From NCBI GenBank assembly GCA_021805865.1, contig JAJZDX010000009.1, positions 84,811 to 148,810 of the forward strand: 64,000 nt of DNA. Reading direction: 5' to 3'. Below, in pieces: positions 46,862-56,666 of the stretch. Source of the stretch: Pseudomonadota bacterium (GTDB taxonomy: Bacteria; Pseudomonadota; Gammaproteobacteria; Steroidobacterales; Steroidobacteraceae). The position numbers were made by a program, and so were the translations under genes. Position 1 is the first letter of the stretch. Each line of letters begins with the position of its first letter. The notes below the pieces were generated by a model. The model was not told where the DNA came from and made no database searches. It saw only the letters and a list, made by a program, of their open reading frames with translations.

Positions 46862-47725
46862 ATGTCCTGGTTCGAGAAGATCATGCCCTCGCGCATCAAG
46901 ACCGAGCGGCGCACTCGCTCGGTACCCGAGGGGTTGTGGATCAAATGCCCCTCCTGCGATGCGGTGCTCTATCGCGCAGAGCTCGAGCGTAATTTATATG
47001 TGTGTCCCAAGTGCTCGCACCACATGCGTATCGGAGCACGGGAGCGTCTCGATGCTTTTCTCGACCCGGACTCGGCCGAGGAGCTCGGTGCGCAGATCAG
47101 CCCCGAGGATCCGCTGAAGTTCCGGGACAGCAAGCGCTACAAGGATCGTCTCGCGCAGGCACAGAAGGCCACCGGCGAGGCCGATGCGCTCATCGTGCTC
47201 GCCGGCGCGCTCCAGGGACTGGCGGTCGTCGCCTGCGCGTTCGAATTCCAGTTCCTCGGCGGCTCGATGGGATCGGTGGTCGGGGAGCGCTTCAAGCGCG
47301 CCGTGGACCACTGCATCGAGCACCGCAAACCGCTCGTGTGCTTCACGGCAAGCGGCGGAGCGCGCATGCAGGAGGCGCTGTACTCGCTCTTGCAGATGGC
47401 GAAGACTTCGGCGGCGCTCGCGCAGCTCAAGGAGGCGCACCTGCCGTTCGTCTCCGTGATGACCGATCCGACCACCGGGGGGGTGTCGGCAAGCCTCGCC
47501 ATGCTCGGGGATCTGAACATCGCGGAGCCGCTCGCGCTCATCGGTTTTGCGGGTCCGCGCGTGATCCAGCAGACGGTTCGTGAGACGTTGCCGGAGGGCT
47601 TTCAGCGCAGCGAGTTCCTGCTCGAGCACGGGGCTCTTGACATGATCGTCGATCGGCGCCAGCTGCGCGAGCGCATCGCCGCGATGCTGCGGCTGCTCAT
47701 GAGGCTTCCGCAGGCGCCAGCCTGA
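46862..47725 (+). CDS. accD: Acetyl-CoA carboxylase carboxyltransferase subunit beta
   Basis: 287 residues from the ATG at 46862. AccD with AccA transfers the carboxyl group to acetyl-CoA for fatty acid synthesis. The N-terminal zinc ribbon is visible ([24 protein letters not shown]). The crotonase-like core has [28 protein letters not shown] and [16 protein letters not shown]. It is 20 bp after truA. Confidence 0.96.
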   Translation: MSWFEKIMPSRIKTERRTRSVPEGLWIKCPSCDAVLYRAELERNLYVCPKCSHHMRIGARERLDAFLDPDSAEELGAQISPEDPLKFRDSKRYKDRLAQAQKATGEADALIVLAGALQGLAVVACAFEFQFLGGSMGSVVGERFKRAVDHCIEHRKPLVCFTASGGARMQEALYSLLQMAKTSAALAQLKEAHLPFVSVMTDPTTGGVSASLAMLGDLNIAEPLALIGFAGPRVIQQTVRETLPEGFQRSEFLLEHGALDMIVDRRQLRERIAAMLRLLMRLPQAPA

Positions 47726-47769
47726 GCCGGCAGAGCGGGCGCGAGGCGCCCGCGGGAGATGCTCCTCGC

Positions 47770-49065
47770 ATGAGTGCTTCGCTCGAGCAGTGGCTCTCGC
47801 GCCAGGAAGCGGCGCATCCGAAGGCGATCGACCTCGGCCTCGAGCGCGTCTCACGGGTCGCGAGGCGGCTCGGGCTGATGCGGCCGGCCGCCACGGTCAT
47901 CACCGTCGCCGGCACCAACGGCAAGGGCTCGACGGCGGCGCACCTCGAGGCGCTGCTGCTCGCGGCGGGCTGCTCCACGGGCCTGTTCACCTCGCCGCAT
48001 TTCATCCGCTACAACGAGCGTATCCGCATCGAGGGCAGAGAGGCGGATGATGCGCAGCTCGTGGCGGCGTTCGAGCACATCGAGGCGGCGCGCGAGGGCA
48101 TCTCGCTCACCTTCTTCGAATACAACACGCTGGCGGCGTTGTGGCTGTTCGCCGAGCGGTCGGTGCGGTTCGCGGTGCTCGAGGTCGGCCTCGGCGGCCG
48201 GCTCGATGCCGTCAATCTGGTGGATGCCGATGCGGCGGTGCTGTGCTCGGTGGGCTTCGATCACCGCGACTGGCTCGGAGACACGCTCGATGAGATCGGC
48301 GCGGAGAAAGCCGGCGTCTTTCGGACGGGCCGGCCCGCAGTGCTCGGCACGCCCCGCATGCCCGAGAGCGTGTACTCGAGCATCGAGCGCCTCGGGGCGG
48401 TGCCTCTCGTGGCCGAACGGGACTTCTCCTGGCGCATCGAGGAGAGCGGGCGCTGGGGCTACCAGGGGCCGAGGCTGCACCTGCGCGACCTGCCTCCCTC
48501 GAGTCTCGAGGGGCCGATCCAGTATCGCAACGCGGCCACCGCGCTCGCGGCGCTCGAGGCGCTCACGGGGCGCCAGGCGCCCGGGGCGAGCGGTCCCTTG
48601 CCGCTCGAGCAGGCGACGGTCGCCGCGGCGCTCGGCCGGGTGCGCCTCGCGGGCCGCTTTCACGTCGTGCCGGGCCCCGTCGAGTGGATTCTCGACATTG
48701 CGCACAATCCGCCCGCCGCCGAGGTGTTGTGTGCACAGTTGCGCGAGCGGCCCTGTCGGGGGCGCACGCTGGCGGTGATCGGAGTCCTCGGCGACAAGGA
48801 CGCGGCGGCCATCGGGGCGGCGCTCGCACCGGCGGTCGACGGCTGGTTCCTGTGCGGCCTGCCGCCGCCGCGGGGCATCGATGCCGCGGAGCTGGCGAGG
48901 CGGCTCGCGGCCGTGGCGGTTGATCCCAGTCTCTCGGGCTCGGTGCGCGAGGCCCTCGAGGCGGCACGCCGCGCGGCTCGCCCGGGCGACCGGGTCATCG
49001 TCTGCGGCTCGGTGCTCACCGTCGGACCGGCGCTCGAGTGGCTTGGGGTATACTCCATCCGGTGA
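47770..49065 (+). CDS. folC: Bifunctional dihydrofolate synthase / folylpolyglutamate synthase
   Basis: 431 residues. FolC adds glutamate to dihydropteroate and folates. The P-loop is TVAGTNGKGSTAAHLEALL. Other Mur-ligase-type segments are FTSPHFIRYNERIRIEG, LEVGLGGRLDAVNLVD and ILDIAHNPPAAEVL. It overlaps the dedD start by 4 bp (GTGA). Confidence 0.95.
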   Translation: MSASLEQWLSRQEAAHPKAIDLGLERVSRVARRLGLMRPAATVITVAGTNGKGSTAAHLEALLLAAGCSTGLFTSPHFIRYNERIRIEGREADDAQLVAAFEHIEAAREGISLTFFEYNTLAALWLFAERSVRFAVLEVGLGGRLDAVNLVDADAAVLCSVGFDHRDWLGDTLDEIGAEKAGVFRTGRPAVLGTPRMPESVYSSIERLGAVPLVAERDFSWRIEESGRWGYQGPRLHLRDLPPSSLEGPIQYRNAATALAALEALTGRQAPGASGPLPLEQATVAAALGRVRLAGRFHVVPGPVEWILDIAHNPPAAEVLCAQLRERPCRGRTLAVIGVLGDKDAAAIGAALAPAVDGWFLCGLPPPRGIDAAELARRLAAVAVDPSLSGSVREALEAARRAARPGDRVIVCGSVLTVGPALEWLGVYSIR

Positions 49066-49871
49066 AAGAGCGACTGACGGGCGCCATCATCCTGGTGGCG
49101 TTGATCGTGCTGTTGGTGCCGGAGCTGTTGAGCGGACCGCTTCGGACCAAGACGGCAGGGGCAATGCCAGGGTCGTCTCTGGAACGCCGACCTGCCCGGC
49201 CCTCCGTGGGCAATCGCTCGGTGCTGCACAGCTCGCCCGCGCTCCCGTTTCTCTTCGCCCCGCATGGCCCCCCTTCCTCTTCTTCTTCTCCCAATCCTTC
49301 TCCCAATCCTTCTCCCAAGCCTTCTCCCAAGCCCAAGGCACGGCCTCCGATTCGCTCCTACACGCTGACGCTCCGTCCATCCGACCCGACGCGCGGCATC
49401 GACCCGATCGGCGACGAGGGGGCATTGCCGGACTCGTCTGCGCAAGGCTCCCCATCACCCATGGCCGGGCGAGCGCTGCTGCACCGCTCTCCCTCGAGCG
49501 TCTCGCCGCGGGCTCCTGCACCGATCGCTCCGGCGCCCCAGCCGGCGCGCGCCGCCTCGCCGGGCGGAGCGCGAGCGCTGTCTCGGCGAGCAGGTCCGGC
49601 CCCCCTCGCCAGGGGCCGGGCACCGAGCCGGGGCAAGCCGCAGGCTTCGGCCCGATGGGTCGTGCAGCTTGCCAGCTTCACCGACCACACCAACGCGCTG
49701 CGCCTCGCCCACCGGCTGCGCCTGAAACACCTTCCCGTGGCGATCGCCCCGCTGCGCTTGAGGGGACGGATGTGGTGGCGCGTATGGGTCGGTCCGGTCA
49801 GCCGGGCGGCGGCGGGGCGGCTGGCGCAACGGTTGCGACCGATCGCCCAAGGCGAAGTGCTGCGGGAGTGA
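49062..49871 (+). CDS. dedD: SPOR-domain protein, DedD-like
   Basis: 269 residues from a GTG at 49062 (VKERLTGAIILVALIVLLVPEL). DedD-type proteins bind septal peptidoglycan through a SPOR domain. There is one N-terminal transmembrane helix. A Pro/Ser/Arg-rich linker follows that includes about four copies of a 12-bp CCTTCTCCCAA(G/T) repeat (NPSPNPSPKPSPK). The C-terminal SPOR domain (about 190-268) has WVVQLASFTDHTNALRLAHRL and WWRVWVGPVSRAAAGRLA. Confidence 0.88.
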   Translation: MKERLTGAIILVALIVLLVPELLSGPLRTKTAGAMPGSSLERRPARPSVGNRSVLHSSPALPFLFAPHGPPSSSSSPNPSPNPSPKPSPKPKARPPIRSYTLTLRPSDPTRGIDPIGDEGALPDSSAQGSPSPMAGRALLHRSPSSVSPRAPAPIAPAPQPARAASPGGARALSRRAGPAPLARGRAPSRGKPQASARWVVQLASFTDHTNALRLAHRLRLKHLPVAIAPLRLRGRMWWRVWVGPVSRAAAGRLAQRLRPIAQGEVLRE

Positions 49872-49986
49872 CACGGTGCCGAGCGGCATATTCCGCCCTC
49901 TTGTACAATCCGCGCCGTCTCCTTTTCCGGGTGCTTCGTACTTGCGATCACGGATCTGAGAAGGCTCCCTGGCAAAACACCGCTCC

Positions 49987-50538
49987 ATGAACACAGCCGA
50001 TTACGTGGTGATCGCCGGGATCGTCTTGTCGGCCATCGGCGGGGCGGTCAGGGGGTTTCTGCGTGAGGCGATCGCGCTTGCCACCTGGTTCGTCGCACTG
50101 TTCGTCGCCTGGCATTTCTCCGGCCTGGTCGAGCCGCATCTCGGCGGGCTGCTCGCGGGCTCCGCGGTCAGGCCGTGGGCGGCGCGCGTCATCATCGTGA
50201 CGCTGATCCTGCTCGCCGGCATGGTGATCGGGGCGATCGTGGCCCACTTCGTGCGGCTGTCACTGTTCAGCGGCACGGACCGCTTTCTCGGCTTTCTGTT
50301 CGGCGCCGCCCGCGGTGCGGTGCTGCTCGGCGTGTTTGTGATCCTGGGGCAGCTGCTGCATCTCGATACGGAGGGGTGGTGGCGGCGTTCCTCGTTGATC
50401 CCCTATGGCCAGTCGATTGCCAACGGGCTGCGCGCTCTGGCAGGGGCTGGGGGGGTGGGCGGCGAGAGCCGCGAGCGACCGCACTTGGACGGGCGGGCCG
50501 GGCCGAAGATCCAGGGACGGGTGCTCGGGGTGAGGTAG
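49987..50538 (+). CDS. cvpA: CvpA family inner-membrane protein
   Basis: 183 residues with four predicted transmembrane helices (starting ADYVVIAGIVLSAIGGAVRGFLREA, then LATWFVALFVAWHF). It is named for colicin V production in E. coli. Its molecular role is still unclear, with links to envelope stress. It sits 3 bp upstream of purF, the conserved arrangement. Confidence 0.92.
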   Translation: MNTADYVVIAGIVLSAIGGAVRGFLREAIALATWFVALFVAWHFSGLVEPHLGGLLAGSAVRPWAARVIIVTLILLAGMVIGAIVAHFVRLSLFSGTDRFLGFLFGAARGAVLLGVFVILGQLLHLDTEGWWRRSSLIPYGQSIANGLRALAGAGGVGGESRERPHLDGRAGPKIQGRVLGVR

Positions 50539-50541
50539 CGC

Positions 50542-52047
50542 ATGTGTGGAATCGTCGGACTCGTCGGCACCGGTGCGGTCAATCAGCGGCTCTATGATGC
50601 GCTGACGGTGCTGCAGCATCGCGGCCAGGATGCCGCCGGCATCGTCACCAGCGGGGAGGCGGGCCTGTGCGTGCGCAAGGGCAGCGGCCTGGTGCGCGAT
50701 GTGTTTCAACAGCAGCACATGCTCGGCCTCAGGGGCAATATCGGCATCGGCCACGTCCGCTACCCGACCGCCGGCCGCGACGGCGCCTCCGAGGCTCAGC
50801 CCTTCTACGTCAACTCGCCCTACGGCATCTGTCTCGCCCACAACGGCAATCTGACCAACGCCGCGGAGCTCGCCGAAGTGCTGACCGGCGAGGACCGGAG
50901 GCATCTCAACACCAGCTCCGACTCCGAGGTGCTGCTGAACGTGTTTGCCTCCGAGCTGCAGCGCATCGGCATCCAGCGGGTGGCCTCCGCCGATGTGTTC
51001 ACGGCGCTCGAGGCGGTGTACCGGCGCTGCCGAGGCGGCTACGCGGTGATCGCCATGATCATCGGCCACGGCATCGTGGGTTTCCGTGATCCCAACGGCA
51101 TCCGACCGCTCGTGCTCGGCCGGCGCGACACCCCCGGGGGACCGGAGTGGATGCTCGCCTCCGAGAGCGTGGCGCTCGACAGTCTCTCGTTCCACCTGGT
51201 GCGCGACATCGCCCCGGGCGAGGCGGTGCTGATCGATGAGGCCGGGCGGCTGCATTCGCACCAGTGCGTGACGGGTGCGCGTCACACCCCGTGCATCTTC
51301 GAGTACGTCTACTTCGCACGCCCCGACTCGAAGATCGACAACATCTCGGTCTACAGGGCCCGCATGCGCATGGGGGACCGCCTGGCCGAGAAGATCCTGC
51401 GGGAGCGCCCCAACCACGGCATCGACGTGGTGATTCCCATTCCGGACACCAGCCGCACCAGCGCGCTGCAGCTGGCGCAGCGGCTCAACCTGAAGTACCG
51501 CGAAGGGTTCATCAAGAACCGCTACATCGGCCGCACCTTCATCATGCCCGGCCAGGAGCAGCGCCAGAAATCGGTGCGCAGCAAGTTAAACGCCATCGAT
51601 CTCGAGTTCCGCGGCAAGAACGTGCTGCTGGTCGATGACTCGATCGTGCGCGGCACGACTTCCGCGCAGATCATCGAGCTGGCTCGCGAGGCGGGCGCCC
51701 GCAAGGTCTACTTCGCCTCGGCCGCTCCCCCGGTGCGCTACCCCAACGTCTACGGCATAGATATGCCGGCGGCGCGCGAGCTGGTCGCGAGCGGGCGCCG
51801 GGTGGACGAGGTGGCGCGCCTGATCGGCACCGATTGGCTCATCTACCAGGACCTCGAGGATCTCATCGCCGCCTGCCGGCACGAGGACTCGTGTGTGGAG
51901 GAGTTCGATACCTCCTGCTTTTCCGGAGAGTATGTGACCGGCGACGTCACGCCGCAGTACCTGAAGCGGCTGCAGATGGAGCGCTCGGATGAGGCGAGGA
52001 TGCTCGGCCGCGAGGGACGCGAGCCGCTCAAGGTCATCCACGCCTGA
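50542..52047 (+). CDS. purF: Amidophosphoribosyltransferase
   Basis: 501 residues. PurF catalyses the first committed step of purine synthesis. The catalytic Cys2 is at the mature N-terminus without a propeptide (MCGIVGLVG). Glutaminase residues appear in GHVRYPTAG and [11 protein letters not shown]. The PRPP loop is [17 protein letters not shown]. It overlaps nothing and is the last gene of the fimV-purF run. Confidence 0.96.
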   Translation: MCGIVGLVGTGAVNQRLYDALTVLQHRGQDAAGIVTSGEAGLCVRKGSGLVRDVFQQQHMLGLRGNIGIGHVRYPTAGRDGASEAQPFYVNSPYGICLAHNGNLTNAAELAEVLTGEDRRHLNTSSDSEVLLNVFASELQRIGIQRVASADVFTALEAVYRRCRGGYAVIAMIIGHGIVGFRDPNGIRPLVLGRRDTPGGPEWMLASESVALDSLSFHLVRDIAPGEAVLIDEAGRLHSHQCVTGARHTPCIFEYVYFARPDSKIDNISVYRARMRMGDRLAEKILRERPNHGIDVVIPIPDTSRTSALQLAQRLNLKYREGFIKNRYIGRTFIMPGQEQRQKSVRSKLNAIDLEFRGKNVLLVDDSIVRGTTSAQIIELAREAGARKVYFASAAPPVRYPNVYGIDMPAARELVASGRRVDEVARLIGTDWLIYQDLEDLIAACRHEDSCVEEFDTSCFSGEYVTGDVTPQYLKRLQMERSDEARMLGREGREPLKVIHA

Positions 52048-52075
52048 GCTGCGCCGCGGCGAGACACCCCACCCG

Positions 52076-53272
52076 ATGGGCCGCGTCGAGCGTCGCGAGC
52101 TGCTGCTCGAGCTCTATCAGGCGGGTCTGGCCCGCGTCGATGGACGGCCCTGTGTGCGAGAGGCCCTGAGCCGTCCGCCCGGGCGCCCCGAGGGCAAGGT
52201 GTGGGTGGCGGCAATCGGCAAGGCGGCCAGCGCAATGGTGCTGGGCGCGCACGAGGTGCTGGGCGAGGCTCTCGGGGAGGCGCTGCTCGTGACCAAGCCG
52301 GGGCACGTGGCGCAGGAACTGCGCGAGATGCCGGGGGTGGAGATTCACGAAAGCGGCCACCCGGTGCCGGATGAGCGTTCGCTGCGCGCCGGGCAGCGGC
52401 TGCTCAACTGGCTCGAGATGCTGCCGCCGGCGGTCACGCCGCTGTTTCTGATCTCGGGCGGGGCGTCGGCGCTGGTGGAGGTGCCCAAAGCCGGGGTCAA
52501 GCTCGAGGATCTCGTGCGCGTCTCGCAGCAGGGGCTGGCCACGGACCTGACGATCGCGGAGATCAACAGCCAGCGCACGCGCCTCTCGCAGATCAAGGGC
52601 GGGCGGCTCGCCGCGCGGCTCGGGGACCGGGAGGGAAGGGCGCTGCTCATATCGGATGTGCCCGGCGACGATCCGGGCTTGATCGGTTCCGGGATACTGG
52701 CGCCCGCGCCCGGCGGAGACCGCATTCAGCGTCAGGTGATCGCCTCGGTGGACGATGCGATCGAGGCCATCCTCGCCGGCGCGACCAGGCGGGGGCTCAC
52801 CGCGCGGCGCGCGGCGCGGCGCTTTGCGGGAGACGCATCCCGGCTCTCGGTGCAATTCACTCATGAGCTGGCGTTGGGTCAGGTGCAGGTGCGTGTCTGG
52901 GGCGGGGAGTCGACCGTGCGCCTGCCCGAGCATCCCGGCCGCGGCGGGCGCAACCAACATCTGGCGCTCACGGCCGCCAGGCTGATCGCGGGCTATCCGG
53001 AGCTGATGCTGCTCGCGGCCGGCACGGACGGCAGCGACGGGCCCACGGAGGATGCCGGTGCGGTGGTCGATGCCGATACCTGCGGGCGGATCGCCCTGAT
53101 GGGGCTCGACCCGGACGATTGCCTGCGCCGCGCCGACTCCGGCACCGCGCTGGAGGCCGCCGGCGCACTCGTGCGCACCGGTCCGACCGGCACCAATGTC
53201 GCCGATCTGGTGATCGGCCTGAAGTTGTCGCCCTCCTGGGACGGGCGTGAGCCGTCCGATAACGATTCGTAA
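52076..53272 (+). CDS. Glycerate 2-kinase / MOFRL family protein
   Basis: 398 residues from the ATG at 52076 (MGRVERRELLLELYQAGL). DUF4147 and MOFRL domains are recognisable: WVAAIGKAASAMVLGAHEVLG, FLISGGASALVEVP, LLISDVPGDDPGLIGSG and the C-terminal AAGTDGSDGPTEDAGAVVD. The family phosphorylates glycerate or is annotated as hydroxypyruvate reductase TtuD; kinase activity is better supported. It follows purF by 28 bp. Confidence 0.88.
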   Translation: MGRVERRELLLELYQAGLARVDGRPCVREALSRPPGRPEGKVWVAAIGKAASAMVLGAHEVLGEALGEALLVTKPGHVAQELREMPGVEIHESGHPVPDERSLRAGQRLLNWLEMLPPAVTPLFLISGGASALVEVPKAGVKLEDLVRVSQQGLATDLTIAEINSQRTRLSQIKGGRLAARLGDREGRALLISDVPGDDPGLIGSGILAPAPGGDRIQRQVIASVDDAIEAILAGATRRGLTARRAARRFAGDASRLSVQFTHELALGQVQVRVWGGESTVRLPEHPGRGGRNQHLALTAARLIAGYPELMLLAAGTDGSDGPTEDAGAVVDADTCGRIALMGLDPDDCLRRADSGTALEAAGALVRTGPTGTNVADLVIGLKLSPSWDGREPSDNDS

Positions 53273-53435
53273 CAATCGTCCGCGCCTCGTGGAGCGGATG
53301 CGGCCTTCCCGGGGAGTCGAAGCCCGTTTTTTCCCACGATTCGGTACATTGCGCATGCCCGATCGCGCAAGTCGCACGATCCTCTGGCGCGGCGGGCGCA
53401 GGGTCCGGTATCTTTTACCATCACGAGGCGAGGCA

Positions 53436-54152
53436 ATGGCCGACCGATCCCATCTGTTGATCGTCGATGACGATCGCGAAATCCGCACGCTGTTGAGTCA
53501 GTACCTCGACAAGCAGGGTTTTCGCACGACCGCCGTGGCGGATGCGCGCGAGATGCGCCGGGTGTTGGAGCGCAGCCATGTCGATCTGATCGTGCTCGAC
53601 CTGATGCTGCCCGGCGAGGACGGGCTGTCGGCCTGCCGGGAGCTGCGCGTCCGCTCCCAGGTGCCGGTGATCATGCTGACCGCCCGCGGCGAGGACGTCG
53701 ACCGGATCGTGGGCCTGGAGCTCGGCGCGGACGACTATCTGCCCAAGCCCTTCAACCCGCGCGAGCTGTTGGGCCGCATCCGCGCGGTGTTGCGCCGGGC
53801 GGCCCACGCCCCGCGCGATCCCAACCCACAGACGGTGCGCGGCTTCTCCTTCGGCGGATGGCGGCTCGATACCACCCGCAGGACGCTGACCGGGGGGGAG
53901 GGCGAGGTGCCGTTGAGCGGCGCGGAGTACCGACTGCTCGCGGTGCTGCTGGCCGCGGGCAACCGTGTGCTCTCGCGCACGCAGCTCGCGGAGCTGCTGC
54001 GGGGCCGGGAGGCCGACCCGTTCGACCGCAGCATCGACGTGCGCGTCAGCCGCCTGCGCCAGATCCTCGGCGATGAGGCTCGCTCGCCGCGCATCATCAA
54101 GACCGTCTACGGCGAGGGATACGTCATCGGTGTGTCTGTAGAGACCGACTGA
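53436..54152 (+). CDS. OmpR-like response regulator
   Basis: 238 residues from the ATG at 53436. The receiver domain (LIVDDDREIRTLLSQYLDKQGF, phospho-Asp in LIVLDLMLPGEDGLS, Lys in DDYLPKPFNP) is very close to OmpR. The winged helix follows (PLSGAEYRLLAVLLAAGN, DVRVSRLRQILGDE, VYGEGYV). It pairs with the kinase 19 bp downstream. Likely regulated functions are envelope or osmotic stress, by homology and by the Spy-like gene behind it. Confidence 0.92.
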   Translation: MADRSHLLIVDDDREIRTLLSQYLDKQGFRTTAVADAREMRRVLERSHVDLIVLDLMLPGEDGLSACRELRVRSQVPVIMLTARGEDVDRIVGLELGADDYLPKPFNPRELLGRIRAVLRRAAHAPRDPNPQTVRGFSFGGWRLDTTRRTLTGGEGEVPLSGAEYRLLAVLLAAGNRVLSRTQLAELLRGREADPFDRSIDVRVSRLRQILGDEARSPRIIKTVYGEGYVIGVSVETD

Positions 54153-54171
54153 GCGGCGGCCGGGACTACGA

Positions 54172-55965
54172 GTGCGTCTCACCCCCTGGCCCCAATCGCT
54201 GTTCGGTCGGCTGATCGCGGCCACGGTGCTCGGCGTGCTGCTCGCCCAGGCCGTCACTCTCTACCTGCTCGCGAGCAACGGGCAGCGGATCTTCGTGCAG
54301 GCCACCACGCGCAGGTGGGCGCAGCGCATCACGGGGCTCACGCTGCTGCTCGAGCGGCTGCCGGTCGCCCGGCGGACCGAGGTGCTCGAGCAATTGCAGG
54401 GGCGGCCAATGGCATTCGGGCCCCTGGGTCCCGCAGGCCCTCCCGGCGCCGTGCGTGCGCGGGCGATGTGGTTTGGGCCGCGCATGGTCTTGCGGCGCTG
54501 CGCGGCCGCAGCGGGACCGTGCATGGCGGGACCACCCGGCGCCGGGGGCCGCTTGCGGATGCGGCAATGGCCCGGGGGGCGGTTGTGGCGATCCGGGGAG
54601 ACCCGGGCGTCGGTGAGCGCTCCTCCGGGCGGCCCACAGCCTTTGTCCGGTCCGCCGTCTGCTGAGCATTCGCCTCCTGCGGCGAGCGTCTTGCCGCGGG
54701 CGGGGCGTCTCGATCCACTGCGGGGCGGGGCCGGGCGAGCGGTCCTCGTCTATCGGCGGGGTGCGCGTGCGCGCCTGCGTCCGCTCATGAGGTGGCGCAT
54801 CGAATTCGGCGCGTTCAGATTCGGGGAGGTGTCCCATCGGCTCGTGTTGCGGCTGCCGCTTCACATCATGGTGCGGCTGCCGTTTCGGACGGATGAGCCC
54901 CTTCTGCTGGCGAAACATCTGCGCACCGACCTCGGCAGGGGATTCCGGGTCGAGGTGAAACCGGCCACCACCCCGGCCGCGGACGTCATTGAGATTCCCT
55001 CGCCGCTGTTCCAATCGGCCGTCGGTCCCGGCCGGTTCTACGACGTCACCGTCCACTCGGCCGCGCATGCGCCCCTCGTTTTCCGTGTCGCCCGATTGTC
55101 GCCGGAAATCCCGCTCCCGCCCAGCCTGATTCTCAACCTGGTGCTGCTCGTGTTGGTGCTGATCGTGGCGCTCTATGTCGCAACGCGCGGCATCACGCGT
55201 CCGTTGTCGCGCCTCGCCCGGGCCGCGGAGGCGATCGGGCAGGGCGGCCGGGCGGCGCAACTGCAGGAAAAAGGCGCCCGCGAGCTGCGCCACGCCGCGC
55301 GCGCGTTCAACACGATGCAGGACCGCCTGCACCGCTACCTCGACAGCCGCACCCGGGTGCTCGCCGCCATGTCCCATGACCTCAAGACGCCGCTCACGCG
55401 GCTTCGCCTGCAGGTCGAGACCCTGATAGAGGATCCAGCGCTGCGGGCGCGCCTGGGCAGGGAGCTCGATGAGATGGAGAGCATGGTGCATGGGGCGCTC
55501 GCGCTGTTCCGGGGCCTCAACGAGCGCGAGCCGAGCGAGCCGGTGGATGTCAACGCGCTGCTCGAGTCGGTGCGCGAGGGATTCGCGGCGATGGGCGAGG
55601 AGGTCACCGTGTCGGGACGGGCGCTCGCGCCCTTCTCCGCCCGGCCTCAGGCACTCAAGCGCTGTCTGACCAACCTGGTCGCCAACGCGGTGAAATTCGG
55701 CAGGCGCGCCGATATCGCCATCGAGGACGGGGAGGCCCTGCGGATCCGCATTCGCGACGAGGGGCCCGGTGTCCCCCCCGATGAGCTCGAGCGGGTCTTC
55801 GAGCCGTTCTACCGCCTGGAGTCCTCGCGCAACCGGGACACCGGCGGCACCGGGCTCGGCCTGAGCATCGCCCGCGACGTGGCCCAGGCGCATGGCGGCA
55901 GACTGGTGCTGCGCAACCGGCCGGAAGGCGGGCTCGAGGTCGAGCTCAGCCTGCCGAGGCGTTGA
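54172..55965 (+). CDS. EnvZ-like sensor histidine kinase with an enlarged periplasmic region
   Basis: 597 residues from a GTG at 54172. TM1 (LFGRLIAATVLGVLLAQAVTLYLL) and TM2 (LILNLVLLVLVLIVALYV, about 320-338) bound a periplasmic domain of about 280 residues. It includes a Pro/Gly/Arg-rich stretch around 80-185. HAMP, HisKA (AAMSHDLKTPLTRLRLQ) and HATPase (NLVANAVKFG, DEGPGVPP, GGTGLGLSIARDV) domains follow. EnvZ itself is about 450 residues. Confidence 0.9.
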   Translation: MRLTPWPQSLFGRLIAATVLGVLLAQAVTLYLLASNGQRIFVQATTRRWAQRITGLTLLLERLPVARRTEVLEQLQGRPMAFGPLGPAGPPGAVRARAMWFGPRMVLRRCAAAAGPCMAGPPGAGGRLRMRQWPGGRLWRSGETRASVSAPPGGPQPLSGPPSAEHSPPAASVLPRAGRLDPLRGGAGRAVLVYRRGARARLRPLMRWRIEFGAFRFGEVSHRLVLRLPLHIMVRLPFRTDEPLLLAKHLRTDLGRGFRVEVKPATTPAADVIEIPSPLFQSAVGPGRFYDVTVHSAAHAPLVFRVARLSPEIPLPPSLILNLVLLVLVLIVALYVATRGITRPLSRLARAAEAIGQGGRAAQLQEKGARELRHAARAFNTMQDRLHRYLDSRTRVLAAMSHDLKTPLTRLRLQVETLIEDPALRARLGRELDEMESMVHGALALFRGLNEREPSEPVDVNALLESVREGFAAMGEEVTVSGRALAPFSARPQALKRCLTNLVANAVKFGRRADIAIEDGEALRIRIRDEGPGVPPDELERVFEPFYRLESSRNRDTGGTGLGLSIARDVAQAHGGRLVLRNRPEGGLEVELSLPRR

Positions 55966-56076
55966 GGCTTCTCGAGGGAGCTTGAGCCCCCGCGGGCCGG
56001 TGTAACCATTGCTTACTGTGCGGCGGCGGCTCAGCGGGTACAGTGTGCACCGCTTGATCGAATGGCAGGAGAATTG

Positions 56077-56496
56077 ATGATGAGACGCAGTCTGGTCCTG
56101 TTGGTAATGTTGGGTATGACGAGTGCGGCGCTCGCAAGTCCGCCGCCGGCGCCGGGCCGGCCGGCCTGTGCGGGGCATTTCCGGATGATGATGCACCGCG
56201 TGGAGCAGCGGCGGATGAAGCGGCTCACCGTACTGCTCGGTCTGACGCCGGCCGAGCAGGGCAAGGTGAAGGCGATCCTCTCCGAGGAGCACGCCAAGAT
56301 CCGCCGCAGCATGTGGAAGATCATGGAGCAGGCCCGCGCCACCCACAGGGCGGCGCGCCGCGAGACCCTCGAGAAACTCTCCGCGGTGCTGAGCCCCGAG
56401 CAGATGAGAAAGTTCAAGCTCCTCATGCCCGGGCGGATGATGATCCGCCTCCATGGAGGGCCTGCTGCGCGGGCCTTCGGACCCGGAATGCCCTGA
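56077..56496 (+). CDS. Spy/CpxP-like periplasmic protein
   Basis: 139 residues from MMRRSLVLL at 56077 with a signal peptide ending near ALAS. The mature part is basic and helical with an LTxxQ-like motif (LLGLTPAEQGKVKAIL) and a second (LSAVLSPEQMRKFKLL), as in the Spy/CpxP chaperone family. It is probably controlled by the preceding OmpR/EnvZ-like pair, analogous to CpxP. Confidence 0.75.
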   Translation: MMRRSLVLLVMLGMTSAALASPPPAPGRPACAGHFRMMMHRVEQRRMKRLTVLLGLTPAEQGKVKAILSEEHAKIRRSMWKIMEQARATHRAARRETLEKLSAVLSPEQMRKFKLLMPGRMMIRLHGGPAARAFGPGMP

Positions 56497-56573
56497 TTCG
56501 TCGCTTCTCCTCCCCGCCCGCGATGGCCGGGCTTCCCGGGAGGGCTCCGCTGCCAGGCGGCACTTGAGAGCGG

Positions 56574-56609
56574 GCCCGGCCAGGCGCGAGGCCTCGCGCC
56601 TGGCCGGGC
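56574..56609. terminator. 36-bp perfect palindrome between convergent genes
   Basis: An 18-bp arm (starting GCCCGGCCAGGCGCGAGG) is followed immediately by its exact complement. There is no T-run. Its place between the Spy-like gene and convergent lpxH suits a bidirectional terminator or transcript insulator. The rest of 56497-56666 holds no gene. Confidence 0.6.
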
Positions 56610-56666
56610 TCCTTGGATGATTCGACGGATTGGCTCGCCCGCAGCGCCGGCAGCGGGCCCGTCAAC

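Noticed and set aside
54166-56454. 762-residue minus-strand ORF
   Set aside because: It is an antisense shadow of the sensor kinase and Spy-like gene, rich in Arg, His and Pro with no domain.
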